Shown: piece by piece, positions 27,701-37,832 of the stretch | How positions within the stretch are numbered: the stretch's first letter is position 1 | Layout of the letters: every line of letters begins with the position of its first letter | Assembly: GCA_963777975.1 (NCBI GenBank) | Contig: CAVZSO010000011.1 | Coordinates: 239,977-303,976, forward strand | Source: CSP1-4 sp963777975 | Lineage (GTDB): Bacteria > Chloroflexota > Limnocylindria > Limnocylindrales > CSP1-4 | DNA: 64,000 nt | Direction of reading: 5' to 3' | Notes under the pieces: model-generated | What the model saw: only the letters and a program-made list of their open reading frames with translations | The model's database searches: none | Told to the model about the DNA's origin: nothing | Position numbers and translations under genes: made by a program

Positions 27701-29723
27701 CTACAAGAGGTCCGGACGGATCCACTCCCGGCCGAGCACGTGCTGGTCGAGGAAGGCCAGCACCGTCCCGTACCAGAGGCGCGAGTTGGCCGGCTTCAGG
27801 ATCCAGTGGTTCTCGTCGGGGAAGTACAGGAACTTGGCCTCGACCCCGTGACGCCAGAGGTCGGTCCACAGGCGCAGGGCCTCGCCGATCGGCACGCGGT
27901 GGTCGAGCTCGCCGTGGGTGACCAGCATCGGCGTCTTGATGGCGTCGATCGAGGCCGCCGGCGATTGCTCGACGTAGCGGCCGGCGTCGACGTACGGATC
28001 GCCGAACTCCTGCTCCATCCACGGCCCGAAGTCCGTCACGCCATGGAAGCCGCGCAGGTCCCAGAGCGAGGCGTGGGTGACGATGGCTCGGAAACGATCC
28101 GTGTGGCCGGCCACCCAGTTGGCCATGTAGCCGCCGAACGAGCCACCCATCAGCGCCGTGCGCTGGTCGTCGATGTCGGGCCGCGCGACGACCGCATCGA
28201 TGACGCTCATCACGTCGCTGTACGGCCGCTGGTGCCAGGCGCCCCAGCCGCGATCGATCATCTGCTGGCCGTAGCCGGTCGAGAAGGCCGGATCCGGCAT
28301 CAGCACGGCGTAGCCACGCTCGACGAGGATGTGCGGGTTCCAGCGCCAGTGCCAGCCCGACCACGAGCCGAGCGGGCCCCCGTGGACGAAGGTCACCAGC
28401 GGCGCCGGTGACTTGGCCGATGCCGATGCCGGGCGGACGAGCCAGGCACCGATCTCGACGCCGTCGTCGGCGGTGGTCACCACGCGCTCCGCGACGCCGC
28501 GACGCGGCAGCTCGGCCTCGACGACCGGGGAGGGGATCTCGATGGCGGTCTGGTCGGCGGCACGCGGGTCGAGGCGGGCTACGAACGGCGGCCGATCGAT
28601 GCGCGCGCAGAGGGCGTAGAGCGTCTGGCCATCCGGCGTCGGGCACAGATCGGCGTAGCTCCCGTCGCCGGCCAGCAGCGTCACCTCGTCGGTGGCCAGG
28701 TCGAGGCGGAAGACGGACGTGGCGCCGTGGTCATCGGCGAGCACGAAGACGGCGTCGCCGGCCGGCGCCCAGGTGATCGAGGCCGGCCAGCGGTCGAGCG
28801 TGGCGCCGATGCGGCGGCCGCTTCCGGAGGCGACATCGATGAGCCACAGGCTCGGGGCTTCGGCCTGATCCGGCGTCCCGAACGAGAACCGCATGCAGGC
28901 CACCGAGCGCCCGTCGGGCGAGATGGCGGGCGCCGCGTACAGTGCGTCGCCGTCGGTCAGCTCTCGGCGCTCGCCGGTCGCCCGGTCGATCGACGATGAG
29001 GTCCTGGCGAACGGGCTGTGTGGCGCGCTGCCAGGTGGCGACCACGAAGGCGCCGTCGTCGGAAAGGTCGAGCTCGGGCTCGACCATCGCTTCCTGCGTG
29101 GAGCCGGTCAGGTCGCGCGGGTCGGTCAGCGTCTCCGTCGTCGAGGTCGGCGTGGCCGCCGTGAACAGGCGCACGTCTCGCGGCCCCAGGTAGTGATCCC
29201 AGTAGCGGATCGGGTAGCGCTCGAAGAGCAGCGCGCCGACGCCGGCGTCCTTCCTGGCCTTCTCGATGGCCTCGTCGGCGGCGAAGTCGGCGGCACCGGG
29301 ATGGAGGGGTACGGCGAGCACGACGTCGCCGCTCGTGCGCGCGGTCGCGATGCCGGCCACGCCGGCCTGCGGTGCCAGCAGCAGTCGCGCCTCGCCGCCC
29401 TCGGCGGGCAGCAGCCACAGCCCGGCCGGTGGCTTGTCCTTGGCCTCGTCTGGCTTGGCGTCGGGATCCGGCCGTGCCGAGGTGAAGAGGAGCGAGCCGT
29501 CGGGCAGGAAGGCGGCTCCGCTCTCGCCGGCCGCCGAGCGCGTCAGGCGTCGTGGCGGCCGCGTCCCGGTCGGGTCGATGCCCCAGATGGCGCTCTTGAA
29601 GGCCTTGCCCTCGGCATCGAGCCCGGCGACGCTGACCGCCAGCCATGAGCCGTCGGGCGAGGCGCGCAAGCCCGTCAGGCGTGGGATCCGAAGGAAGTGG
29701 TCGAGGTCGAACGGTTCGCTCAT
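27701..29723 (-). CDS. S9 family prolyl-oligopeptidase-type serine peptidase (frameshifted)
   Basis: About 673 residues, acylaminoacyl-peptidase-like. The N-terminal half is a beta-propeller with repeats such as RLTGLRASPDGSWLAVSVAG. The C-terminal half is an alpha/beta hydrolase with the nucleophile elbow LMGGSFGGYMANW, the acid in THGELDHRVP and the histidine in FPDENHWILKP. The two halves are in different frames; the break is near 28990 and consistent with one extra base. No signal peptide, so it is probably cytoplasmic. CATCAT lies six bases before the ATG. Confidence 0.9.
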
Positions 29724-29729
29724 GGCGCG

Positions 29730-29735
29730 ATGATG
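29730..29735 (-). promoter_or_regulatory. Leaderless -10 candidate of the S9 peptidase
   Basis: Minus-strand CATCAT ends six bases before ATG 29723, an off-by-one-base version of the TAnnnT box. Confidence 0.35.
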
Positions 29736-29803
29736 GCAGAGGGGCGGTGCGCGCGGGCGCCAGATCGATCATCCCGCTCGGGCCGCTGCCCTCCTCCGAG
29801 GGC

Positions 29804-29809
29804 TACCAT
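29804..29809 (+). promoter_or_regulatory. Leaderless -10 box of the DUF2905 gene
   Basis: TACCAT ends exactly six bases before ATG 29816. There is no Shine-Dalgarno, so the box decides this start. Confidence 0.6.
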
Positions 29810-29815
29810 CTGGTC

Positions 29816-30022
29816 ATGCCCGACGTCGGTCGCATCATGATCCTGGTCGGCCTGGGGATCGCCGCCCTCGGCGTCCTCATCGTCATCGGCCTGCCGCTCT
29901 TCCGTCTGCCCGGCGACATCGTCATCAAGGGCGAGCACGCGGTCCTCATCATCCCCATCGCCACCTGCATCGTCCTGTCCATCGTGCTGACCGTCGCCTT
30001 CAGCCTGCTCGCCCGACGCTGA
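29816..30022 (+). CDS. DUF2905 family small membrane protein
   Basis: A 68-residue protein with two transmembrane helices: MPDVGRIMILVGLGIAALGV and the later HAVLIIPIATCIVLSIVLTV. Between them lies the family-typical LFRLPGDIVIKGE loop. This pattern and length match DUF2905, a family of unknown function. It is longer-framed upstream, but the leaderless TACCAT box and the family N-terminus fix the start. Confidence 0.85.
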   Translation: MPDVGRIMILVGLGIAALGVLIVIGLPLFRLPGDIVIKGEHAVLIIPIATCIVLSIVLTVAFSLLARR

Positions 30023-30030
30023 CACCCGCG

Positions 30031-30077
30031 CGTTGCCGGTCGCCGTCACGTTGCCGGTCGGCCTCCTCGCCTACAAT
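30031..30077 (+). promoter_or_regulatory. ppdK promoter with a 12-bp direct repeat
   Basis: CGTTGCCGGTCG occurs at 30031-30042 and again at 30049-30060, 18 bases apart. The second copy supplies TTGCCG as a -35-like element, and TACAAT at 30072-30077 is a strong -10 (15-16 base spacer). The repeat is a candidate regulator site for pyruvate phosphate dikinase. Confidence 0.5.
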
Positions 30078-30162
30078 CGACCGAGAACGAATACGTGACC
30101 TCGCGACGGGTCCGACTCGCCGCCCGACCCGGTCCGCCTGCCCGACCAAGGAGCCTGCCCGC

Positions 30163-32939
30163 ATGACCGTCTCGACAGCCACGACCGAGCGTGCCCACCA
30201 GGCCGCCAAGCGCTACATCTACGCCTGGGGCGGCGGTCGCGCGGAAGGTGACGCGACGATGCGCGACCTGCTCGGCGGCAAGGGCGCGGGCCTGGCCGAG
30301 ATGACCAACGCCGGTCTGCCGGTACCGCCGGGCTTCACCATCACGACCGAGGCCTGCAACGACTACTTCGCCGCCGGTGAGCAGCTCCCGGCGGGCCTCT
30401 GGGAGGACGTCCTCGAAGCGGTCCGCGCGGTCGAGAACGAGACCGGCAAGGGCTTCGGCACCGCCGCCAACCCGCTCCTCGTCAGCGTCCGCTCCGGCGC
30501 CAAGTTCAGCATGCCGGGCATGATGGACACCGTCCTCAACCTCGGCCTCAACGAGGCCACGCTGCACGGTCTCATCGCCCTGACCGACAACGAGCGCTTC
30601 GGCTGGGACGCCTACCGGCGCTTCATCCAGATGTTCGGGCGCATCGTGATGGACGTCGACGGCGAGCGCTTCGATCATGCCCTCGACGCCGCCAAGCAGG
30701 CGCGCGGGGTGAGCCTCGACACCGAGCTCGACGCCGGCGACCTGCGCGACGTCGCTGCCGCCTACCGCGCCATCGTGCGCGAGGACACCGGCCGCGAGTT
30801 CCCGGAGGACCCGAACGAGCAGCTCGACCTGGCCATCAAGGCCGTCTTCGCCTCGTGGTTCGGCAAGCGCGCCCGCGACTACCGAGAGAACCAGAAGATC
30901 GCCCACGACCTCGGTACGGCCGTCAACGTCGTGACCATGGTCTTCGGCAACATGGGTGACGACTCGGGCACCGGCGTGGCCTTCACGCGCGACCCCAACA
31001 CGGGCGAAAAGGTCCTCTTCGGCGAGTACCTCACGAACGCCCAGGGCGAGGACGTCGTGGCCGGCATCCGGACGCCGCAGAAGATCGCCCAGATGCGCGA
31101 GGCGATGCCCGCCGTGTACGGCGAGTTCGAGCGCATCGCCGAGCGGCTCGAGAAGCACTATCGCGACGTCCAGGACCTGGAGTTCACCATCGAGCGCGGC
31201 CGCCTCTTCATGCTCCAGACACGGAGCGCCAAGCGGACCGCCGCAGCGGCCGTGAAGATCGCCACCGACATGGTGGCCGAGAAGGTCATCACCAAGGAGG
31301 AGGCCCTCTCGCGCATCGAGCCGGCCCACGTCGACCAGCTCCTGCGCGACCAGTACGACCCGGCCGCCCGGGCGAGCGCGCCGCGCATCGCCAAGGGCCT
31401 CAACGCCTCACCGGGCGCGGCCGTGGGGCGGGCCGTCTTCAGCGCCGACGACGCGGTCGCCTGGGTCGAGCGCGGCGAGAAGGTCGTGCTCGTGCGCGTC
31501 GAGACCTCGCCCGACGACTTCCACGGCATGGCCGTCGCCCAGGGCATCCTGACCGCGCGCGGCGGCGCCACGTCGCACGCCGCCGTCGTCGCCCGACAGA
31601 TCGGCAAGCCCTGCGTGGCCGGTGTCGCCGAGCTGGTCATCGACTACGGCTCCAAGACCGCGCGCTCGACCGAATCGGACCTTGGCTTCCGTGAGGGCGA
31701 TTGGATCTGCCTCGATGGCTCGACGGGCGAGGTCTTCGCCGGCACCCTGCCCACGGTCAGCGCTCGTTTCGAGGACCAGCCCGAGCTCCAGTTGATCCTG
31801 AAGTGGGCCGACGACGTCCGGCGCATGGGCGTCTGGACCAACGCCGACAAGCCCGAGGAAGCCGCCCTGGCGCGCTCCTACGGCGCCGAAGGCATCGGCC
31901 TCTGCCGGACGGAGCACATGTTCCGCGAGGGCGAGCGGCTGGAGATCGTGCGCAGCGCCATCCTCGTCGCCAACGTCGCCACGCGCGCCAAGGCCCGCCT
32001 CGAGGCCGGCGAGACGCTCGACGCCGACGACCGCCATGCCGTCGGCCAGTTCGACGCCGCCATGGCCGAGCTGGAGGTCCTCCAGCAGGGCGACTTCGAG
32101 GGCATCTTCAAGGCCATGGACGGGCTGCCGGTCGTCATCCGCCTCATCGACCCGCCGCTCCACGAGTTCCTGCCCAACCTGGAGGAGCAGCTGGTCAAGG
32201 TCACCCTGGCCGGCGACGCCGCCTCGCCCGGAGGACCGGGAGCTGCTGGCGGCCATCAAGTCGATGCACGAGCAGAACCCGATGCTCGGCCTGCGCGGCT
32301 GCCGCCTGGGCCTGATGATCCCCGACTTCGTCAAGATCCAGACGCGCGCCATCCTCAACGCCGAGATCGCCGTCAAGCGCGATGGCGGCAACCCCATCGC
32401 CAAGATCATGATCCCGCTCGTCGGCCACGTGAACGAGCTGCGCGAGACGCGGCGCATCCTCGAGACGGAGGCGCTGGCGGTCGAGAAGTCGGCCGGCGTC
32501 CACGTCGACTACAAGTTCGGGACCATGATCGAGGTGCCCGCGCGGCGCGCTGACCGCGGACGAGATCGCCGAGTACGCCGACTTCTTCAGCTTCGGCACC
32601 AACGACCTGACGCAGATGACGTTCGGCTACTCGCGCGACGATGCCGAGGGCGGCTTCCTGCTCAAGTACGTCGAGGACAAGATCCTGCCCGCCAACCCCT
32701 TCCAGACGCTCGACGATGCCGTCGCCGGCCTGATGGCGATCGCGGTCGCCAAGGGTCGCGCCACCAAGCCGAACCTGGAGCTCGGCATCTGCGGCGAGCA
32801 CGGCGGCGACCCGGAGTCGATCTTCAAGTGCGAGAAGCTCGGCCTCGACTACGTCTCCTGTTCACCCTTCCGGGTGCCGGTCGCGCGCCTGGCCGCTGCC
32901 CAGGCCGCCCTCGTCAACGCCGCCGAACGCGACAAGTAG
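30163..32939 (+). CDS. ppdK: Pyruvate, phosphate dikinase (two frameshifts)
   Basis: PPDK interconverts pyruvate, ATP and phosphate with PEP, AMP and pyrophosphate. The nucleotide-binding domain reads GGKGAGLAEMTNAGLPVPPG and GAKFSMPGMMDTVLNLGLNE. The swivelling domain has the catalytic histidine in GGATSHAAVVARQIGKPC. The PEP domain has IGLCRTEHMF, GLRGCRLGLMIPDF and FFSFGTNDLTQMTFGYSRDD, with the catalytic cysteine in YVSCSPFRVP. Frame changes near 32222 (extra C in GCCCGG) and 32545 are both single-base insertions. About 925 residues in all, slightly over the usual length because of a short N-terminal extension. Confidence 0.93.
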
Positions 32940-32993
32940 CCCCATCGATCTGGCGGTCCGGGACGCCACCGGGACGCCTGGAGGCCTCGAGCG

Positions 32994-34503
32994 ATGACCG
33001 AACCGACCCCGACCGCGACCCGGACCCGGAAGCCACGAACGACCAAGATCCCCGACGCAGCGACGGCGGCTGACTACGACGCCGCCTGGCACGTCGAGCC
33101 GCCGCCCGGCCCGATGTGGACCGCCCGGCCATGGGTCCACCCCACGGCGCGTGCCGAAGCCGGCAAGGCGGCCCGCAAGCGGGTGCCCCGGACCAGCCAC
33201 GCGGCCTTCGAGGTCCCGGCCGAGCGAGACCCGATCGCGATCCTGACCGCGCAGGAGGAGGACCGCCTGCCGCAGCTGGTGCCCATGCGCCACGAGCGGA
33301 TGGCCGAGTCGCCCTTCGCCTACTACCGCGGCACGCCGGCGGTCATGGCCTTCGACCTGGCCGGCGACGCCGCGCACCGACATCATGGTCCAGGCCAGCG
33401 GCGACGCCCACCTCTCGAACTTCGGGCTCTTCGCCTCGCCGGAGCGGATGCTCGTCTTCGATGCCAACGACTTCGACGAGACCCTGCCCGGACCCTGGGA
33501 GTGGGACGTCAAGCGCCTCGCCGCGAGCGTCATCATCGCCGGCCGCGCCAACGGCTTCCCGGCCGCGGCGAACCGCGAGGCGACGATGGCGGGGGTGCGC
33601 AGCTACCGACAGTGGATCGCTCGCTACGCCAGCATGCGGCTGCTCGACGTCTGGTACGCGTCGATCACCGAAGCGGACATCCGCGAGCTGGCCGAGCGTC
33701 CGGCCTCCTCCAGGGCCGCGCCGCCGCCGGGCGACGGGCGCGGTTCGAGGCCGTCTTCAGCAAGGCCCGGCGGCGTGACGGCATGCGCGCCTTCGAGTCG
33801 CTGACGGCCGTCGTCGACGGCCGGCGCGTGATCATGGAGGACCCGCCGGTCGTCACGCATGTCGAGATCGATGCCGGCCCAGCCGCCCTCGAGAAGGTCT
33901 TCACCGACTATCGGGCGTCGATGCCCGAGAACCGTCGCGATCTGCTCGAGCGCTACCGCTTCGTCGACTGGGCCCTCAAGGTGGTCGGGGTCGGCAGCGT
34001 GGGCACCCGTTGCTTCATCATCGTCCTCCAGGGCCGCGACGAGAACGACCCCCTCATCATGCAGGCCAAGGAGGCGACGGCGTCGGTGCTCGCGCCCTAC
34101 TTGCCAGCCAGCCTGCATCAGAACCACGGCCAGCGAGTCGTCGTCGGACAGCAGCTCATGCAGGGCACCTCCGACATCTTCCTGGGCTGGACGCGCGGGC
34201 CCGGCGGTCGGGACTTCTACATGCGCCAGCTGTGGGACATGAAGGGCTCGGTCGATACGACCATCCTGCAGCCGGTCGGCCTCGGCTATCTACGCCGGGC
34301 TGTGCGGCTGGGCGCTGGCCCGAGCGCACGCGCGGAGTGGCGACGCCGTGGCCATCTCGGCCTACCTGGGCAACAGCGACACGTTCGACGGCGCCATCGC
34401 CGACTTCTCGGAGACGTACGCCGACATCAACGAGCGCGACCACGCCGCCTACCTGGCGGCCATCGAGGCCGGTCGCATCTCGGTGCCCGCAGCGGCGACC
34501 TGA
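32994..34503 (+). CDS. DUF2252 family protein (three frameshifts)
   Basis: About 503 residues of a kinase-fold-related family of unknown function. After an Arg/Lys/Thr-rich N-terminus it reads MRHERMAESPFAYYRG, then in the next frame ASGDAHLSNFGLF and DANDFDETLPGPWEWDVKRL, the DUF2252 hallmark. Later segments are FVDWALKVVGVGSVGTRCF and FYMRQLWDMKGSVD, then in a third stretch WALARAHARSGDAVAI. Breaks lie near 33365, 33712 and 34285. The GDAH and NDFDE motifs resemble a phosphotransferase active site, but no substrate is known. It lies 54 bases after ppdK. Confidence 0.82.
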
Positions 34504-34555
34504 CCGTCGGTCCGGCGGCCCGGCGTCAGGCCGGCGCCGAGCAGCGCGGCTGACG

Positions 34556-35356
34556 CTAGCGCCAGCGGGTCAGGATCGTCTCGCGACCGAAGAGTCGGTT
34601 GGCCAGCCGGAGGCCGGCCACGCCCACGATCGTGGTCAGGATGGCCGCGATGACGTACTGCTGGGCGCCGAACAGGAAGCCGCTGACGGCCTGGATGACG
34701 GCGATGCTGGCCAGCGGGATGATGATCAGGCCGCCGATCTGCTGCGCCACCCGCGGGTCGTTCACGCGGCTGCTGACGATGATGCCGGCCACGCACGAGA
34801 CGAGCCCGACGGCGGGGCCGAGCAGGAAGACCGCCGCCAGCCATGAGGGATCGAGGATGACCTGCGCCAGCCGCGGTCCGAGCACGATGCCGGCCAGCAC
34901 GACCAGCAGCCCGTAGGCGAGCCACGAGGTGAGCATCCCGGGCACGATGGCCGAGAGCGTCTTGCCACCCAGCAGCTCGCTGGTTCGGATGGGGGAGGCG
35001 AGGACCGCCTCGAGGCTCTTCGTCTGCTTCTCGCCGACGATCGAGAACGTGGCGATGGAGAGCGGCACATACGCCGGCAGGATCAGGAAGAGCGACAGGA
35101 ACTGCTGGAGGCTGTAGGCCGCGACCAGCTGCTCGATGGCCAGGTCGGCCCAGTCGGGGCGGCTGGCGACGATGGTCTTGACGAAGTCGGCGGGCAGCGG
35201 CTGGCTGGTCGCCGCCACGCTGGCCAACGAGCCGAGGACCAGCGGCGTGACGACGAGCACGATGGGCGGGATGACGATGGAGAGCACGAGCAGCCGATTG
35301 CGCACGATCTCCAGCGCCTCGCGCCGAACGACGGTCCAGACGATGGCCGCGCGCAT
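34556..35356 (-). CDS. ABC exporter permease (ABC-2 type)
   Basis: 266 residues with six hydrophobic segments. It reads MRAAIVWTVVRREALEIVRN, then after a large extracytoplasmic loop FLSLFLILPAYVPLSIATFS, followed by VGEKQTKSLEAVLASPIRTS. The latter is the standard coupling region of NatB/ABC-2 permeases. The ATG overlaps the stop of the ATPase gene, so the pair is coupled. Substrate unknown; Na+ or drug export are family possibilities. Confidence 0.85.
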   Translation of the reverse strand: MRAAIVWTVVRREALEIVRNRLLVLSIVIPPIVLVVTPLVLGSLASVAATSQPLPADFVKTIVASRPDWADLAIEQLVAAYSLQQFLSLFLILPAYVPLSIATFSIVGEKQTKSLEAVLASPIRTSELLGGKTLSAIVPGMLTSWLAYGLLVVLAGIVLGPRLAQVILDPSWLAAVFLLGPAVGLVSCVAGIIVSSRVNDPRVAQQIGGLIIIPLASIAVIQAVSGFLFGAQQYVIAAILTTIVGVAGLRLANRLFGRETILTRWR

Positions 35357-36441
35357 CAGACCGGCCCGCCTTCGAGCTGCGGCCGACGGCCCATGACCTC
35401 GAAATAGACGTCCTCGAGCGTCCGGCTGGCCTCGCGCACGCCGATGACCTGGGCACCGGCCTCGACCAGCGTGCGCACGACCTCGGGCGCATCGGCGCGC
35501 AGGTCGGTCAGCTGACAGGTCAGCGTGCCGGCGCCCCGACCCTGCCGCTCGCCGGCCGCTTCGCCGGCGGACGCGAGCGTGTCCCCGGAGTTCGTGGCGA
35601 CGCCTGCGGCCACATGTGAGACACGGGGCAGGGCGGCCACGGCGGCCAGCTGCGCCGGGGTCGGCGGCTCCACCAGGTCGACGTGCAGGACCGGGCCACC
35701 GCCGTTGCCGTTGCCGCCACGCAGTCGGGCCGGGCTGTCGACGCGCAACAGCGCGCCGCGCATGAAGCCGATGCGGTCGCACAGCCGTTCGGCCTCGTCG
35801 AGGTTGTGCGTGCAGAGCACGATCGTGCGGCCGGCGCCGCGCAATGAGGCGATGGCCTCGCGAACGACGAAGGCGGCCTCGGGGTCGAGGGCGGCCGTCG
35901 GCTCGTCGAGGAAGACGACGCTCGGCTCGTGGATGAGCGCACGGGCGATGGCCAGCTTCTGCTTCATGCCCTTGCTGAAGGTGCCGGCCAGGTCGTCGCG
36001 TCGGTCCCAGAGCTCGAAGAGGCGCAGGAAGCGCTCGATCCGCTCGGCGCGGGTCGTCTGGTCGAGGCCATGCAGTCGGGCGAAGAAGTCGAGGTTCTGC
36101 ATCGCCGTCAGTCGGTCGTAGAGCCCCGGCGTCTCGGTCAGGATGCCGATCCGCGCTCGCACCGCGTCGGCGTCGGCGGTGACCTCGAAGCCGTCGACCC
36201 AGGCGCGGCCCTCGGTCGGGGCGATGAGCGAGGTCAGCAGCCGGACGGTCGTCGTCTTGCCGGCACCGTTGGGACCGAGCAGCCCGAAGACCTCGCCCGG
36301 CGCCAGCTCGAGCGTCACGTCACGCAGGGCCCACAGGTCGCCGAACCGACGACCCAGGCCCTCGGTGCGGATGGCCGGCGCAGGGCCGCCGCCACTGGCT
36401 ACCGCCGGGCTGCCGCCACTGCCGCGCAGGACCGCCGCCAC
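35356..36441 (-). CDS. ABC exporter ATP-binding protein
   Basis: 361 residues. Walker A GLLGPNGAGKTTTVRLL lies near residue 56, the signature GTFSKGMKQKLAIARAL near 155 and Walker B VVFLDEPTAALDP just after. A C-terminal extension follows with a Gly/Asn run and a second small domain ending LEDVYFEVMGRRP, as in CcmA/NatA-type ATPases. The first 25 residues are Gly/Pro/Ala-rich and may be non-native if translation begins at a later site. It is coupled to the permease. Confidence 0.9.
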   Translation of the reverse strand: MAAVLRGSGGSPAVASGGGPAPAIRTEGLGRRFGDLWALRDVTLELAPGEVFGLLGPNGAGKTTTVRLLTSLIAPTEGRAWVDGFEVTADADAVRARIGILTETPGLYDRLTAMQNLDFFARLHGLDQTTRAERIERFLRLFELWDRRDDLAGTFSKGMKQKLAIARALIHEPSVVFLDEPTAALDPEAAFVVREAIASLRGAGRTIVLCTHNLDEAERLCDRIGFMRGALLRVDSPARLRGGNGNGGGPVLHVDLVEPPTPAQLAAVAALPRVSHVAAGVATNSGDTLASAGEAAGERQGRGAGTLTCQLTDLRADAPEVVRTLVEAGAQVIGVREASRTLEDVYFEVMGRRPQLEGGPV

Positions 36442-36510
36442 TGCCAGCGCCGAGCGCCGGACGGTCGCGCCAGCCTCCGGGACCGCCGCGCCCCCTCGCG
36501 CCGGCGAGCG

Positions 36511-37174
36511 TCACTCGGTCGCTCCGAGGATCCGCCAGCCACGCTCGCGCGCCGCGCGTTCCAGCGCGGCGTCCGGATAGACGGCGACCGCGGTCGTGGC
36601 CAGGGCGAGCATCGGGATGTCGGCCGCCGTATCGCCATACGCCGTATCGATGGTCGCGCCGGCGACGACGGTCGCCAGCCGGGCGACCTTCTCGTCGCCC
36701 GTGCCCATGGCGCCAGCGAAGCCGCCCGTCGCTCGGCCGTCGGCGTCATAGGCCAGGTCGGTGCCGATGGCCTCCGCTCCGAGGCGTGCCGCGAAGCGCG
36801 ACGCGATGGGCGTGTAGGTGCCGCTGGCGACCACGATCCGCGCGCCATCCTCGCGGGCCGCCTGCAGCTCGTCGAGCACGTCCTCGCGGCGGCCGGGCCA
36901 CAGCTCCTGCTCGAAGACCCAGTCGGCCATGGCCTCGATCTGCGTCGCGCGACATGCCCCGCAGCAACGCCGTCAGGTCGTGCATCCAGCGCTCGCGGAA
37001 CGCCTGCAGGTCGATGATCCCGCGTCGCGCCAGGAAGACCTGCGGCAGGCGCAGCCAGAAGAAGCGTCGATATCGGCCCCGATGTCCGTGCTCGGACAGG
37101 TAGCGCCCGACCCCGCGCCAGGTCGAGCCGGCGGTCAGGGTGCCCTCGAGGTCGGTGGCGACGACGCGTTCCAT
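36511..37174 (-). CDS. HAD-IB family phosphatase (frameshifted)
   Basis: About 220 residues, phosphoserine-phosphatase-like. Motif I is VVATDLEGTLTAGSTWRG. Motif II is IVVASGTYTPIASRFA and motifs III/IV are AYGDTAADIPMLALA. The nucleophile-plus-two position is Glu rather than Asp, which is common in the HAD-IB group. The frame breaks near 36945, after ALLRGMS. It sits 69 bases upstream of the ABC pair on the same strand. Substrate not assignable. Confidence 0.82.
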
Positions 37175-37225
37175 GGACCCGCGATGCTACGCGAGGTCAC
37201 GGCTCGGCGCGCGTGCCCGCCGATC

Positions 37226-37247
37226 GGGCGCCGCCGGACAGGCGCCC
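37226..37247 (-). terminator. Hairpin abutting the GNAT stop codon
   Basis: GGGCGCC at 37226-37232 pairs with GGCGCCC at 37241-37247 around an eight-base loop, directly at the end of the minus-strand GNAT gene. Terminator candidate without a T-run. Confidence 0.4.
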
Positions 37248-37744
37248 TAGAGGTCGCGCACCAGGTAGACCACATCGCCGAGATCATCGGTGGTGGTGTG
37301 GTCCCAGCGGAACCCGATCTTCTCGAGCACCCGGAGTGACGCCGCGTTCCAAGGCCGCACGGTCGACCAGAGCCGGCGTCGACCCGTCGCGGCCGCGGCA
37401 GCCACGAGGGCTTGCGCCGCTTCCGTTGCATAGCCGCGTCCGTGGAATCGCCGAAGCAGCTCGTAGGCGATCTCCGGTTCGTCCAGGCTGCAACGCCCGA
37501 CGACGAGGGCGCAGTAGCCGATCACGTCGCCTTCCGCGCGACGACAGATCGCGAGGGCACCGATCCCGATCTCGATCGTGAGATCGCGGAATCGCGCGAG
37601 GCGCGTCGTCGCCTCTTCGAGGGTCGGCATGTCCTCGCCACGTTCGCCGATCAGCTCTCGGTACCAGGCTGCGTCGCGCTCGTCGCGAAGCCGGAGGGTG
37701 AGCCGCTCGGTCTCGATGGCGAGCGACATCGGTCGCCAGGTCAC
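37247..37744 (-). CDS. GNAT acetyltransferase, RimJ/RimL type
   Basis: 165 residues from a GTG at 37744. IETERLTLRLRDERDAAWYR opens the fold, with IGYCALVVG, the acetyl-CoA segment RRFHGRGYATEAAQALV, and the C-terminal NAASLRVLEKIGFRWDH. This is the broad Acetyltransf_3 group acting on protein N-termini or small molecules. The GTG is chosen because minus-strand TACCTT ends six bases before it. An upstream ATG in the same frame lies inside that box. Confidence 0.85.
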   Translation of the reverse strand: MTWRPMSLAIETERLTLRLRDERDAAWYRELIGERGEDMPTLEEATTRLARFRDLTIEIGIGALAICRRAEGDVIGYCALVVGRCSLDEPEIAYELLRRFHGRGYATEAAQALVAAAAATGRRRLWSTVRPWNAASLRVLEKIGFRWDHTTTDDLGDVVYLVRDL

Positions 37745-37750
37745 GGATCC

Positions 37751-37756
37751 AAGGTA
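37751..37756 (-). promoter_or_regulatory. Leaderless -10 box of the GNAT gene
   Basis: Minus-strand TACCTT, six bases before GTG 37744. Confidence 0.55.
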
Positions 37757-37796
37757 CAGGACCACCAGTCAGCGCACCCGTACGGAGCGTGGGCCC

Positions 37797-37824
37797 TTGA
37801 CATCTGCGCCGGGCGCGTTATTAT
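37797..37824 (+). promoter_or_regulatory. Strong sigma70-type promoter before the epimerase
   Basis: TTGACA at 37797-37802, a 16-base spacer and TATTAT at 37819-37824. It is the best consensus promoter in the window. The ATG follows eight bases after the -10, so the transcript is leaderless or nearly so. Confidence 0.75.
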
Positions 37825-37832
37825 CGCTACTG

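Noticed and set aside
32220..32550. Programmed ribosomal frameshifting in ppdK
   Set aside because: There is no slippery heptamer or downstream pseudoknot I can identify, two shifts would be needed, and the same +1 defects occur across unrelated genes.
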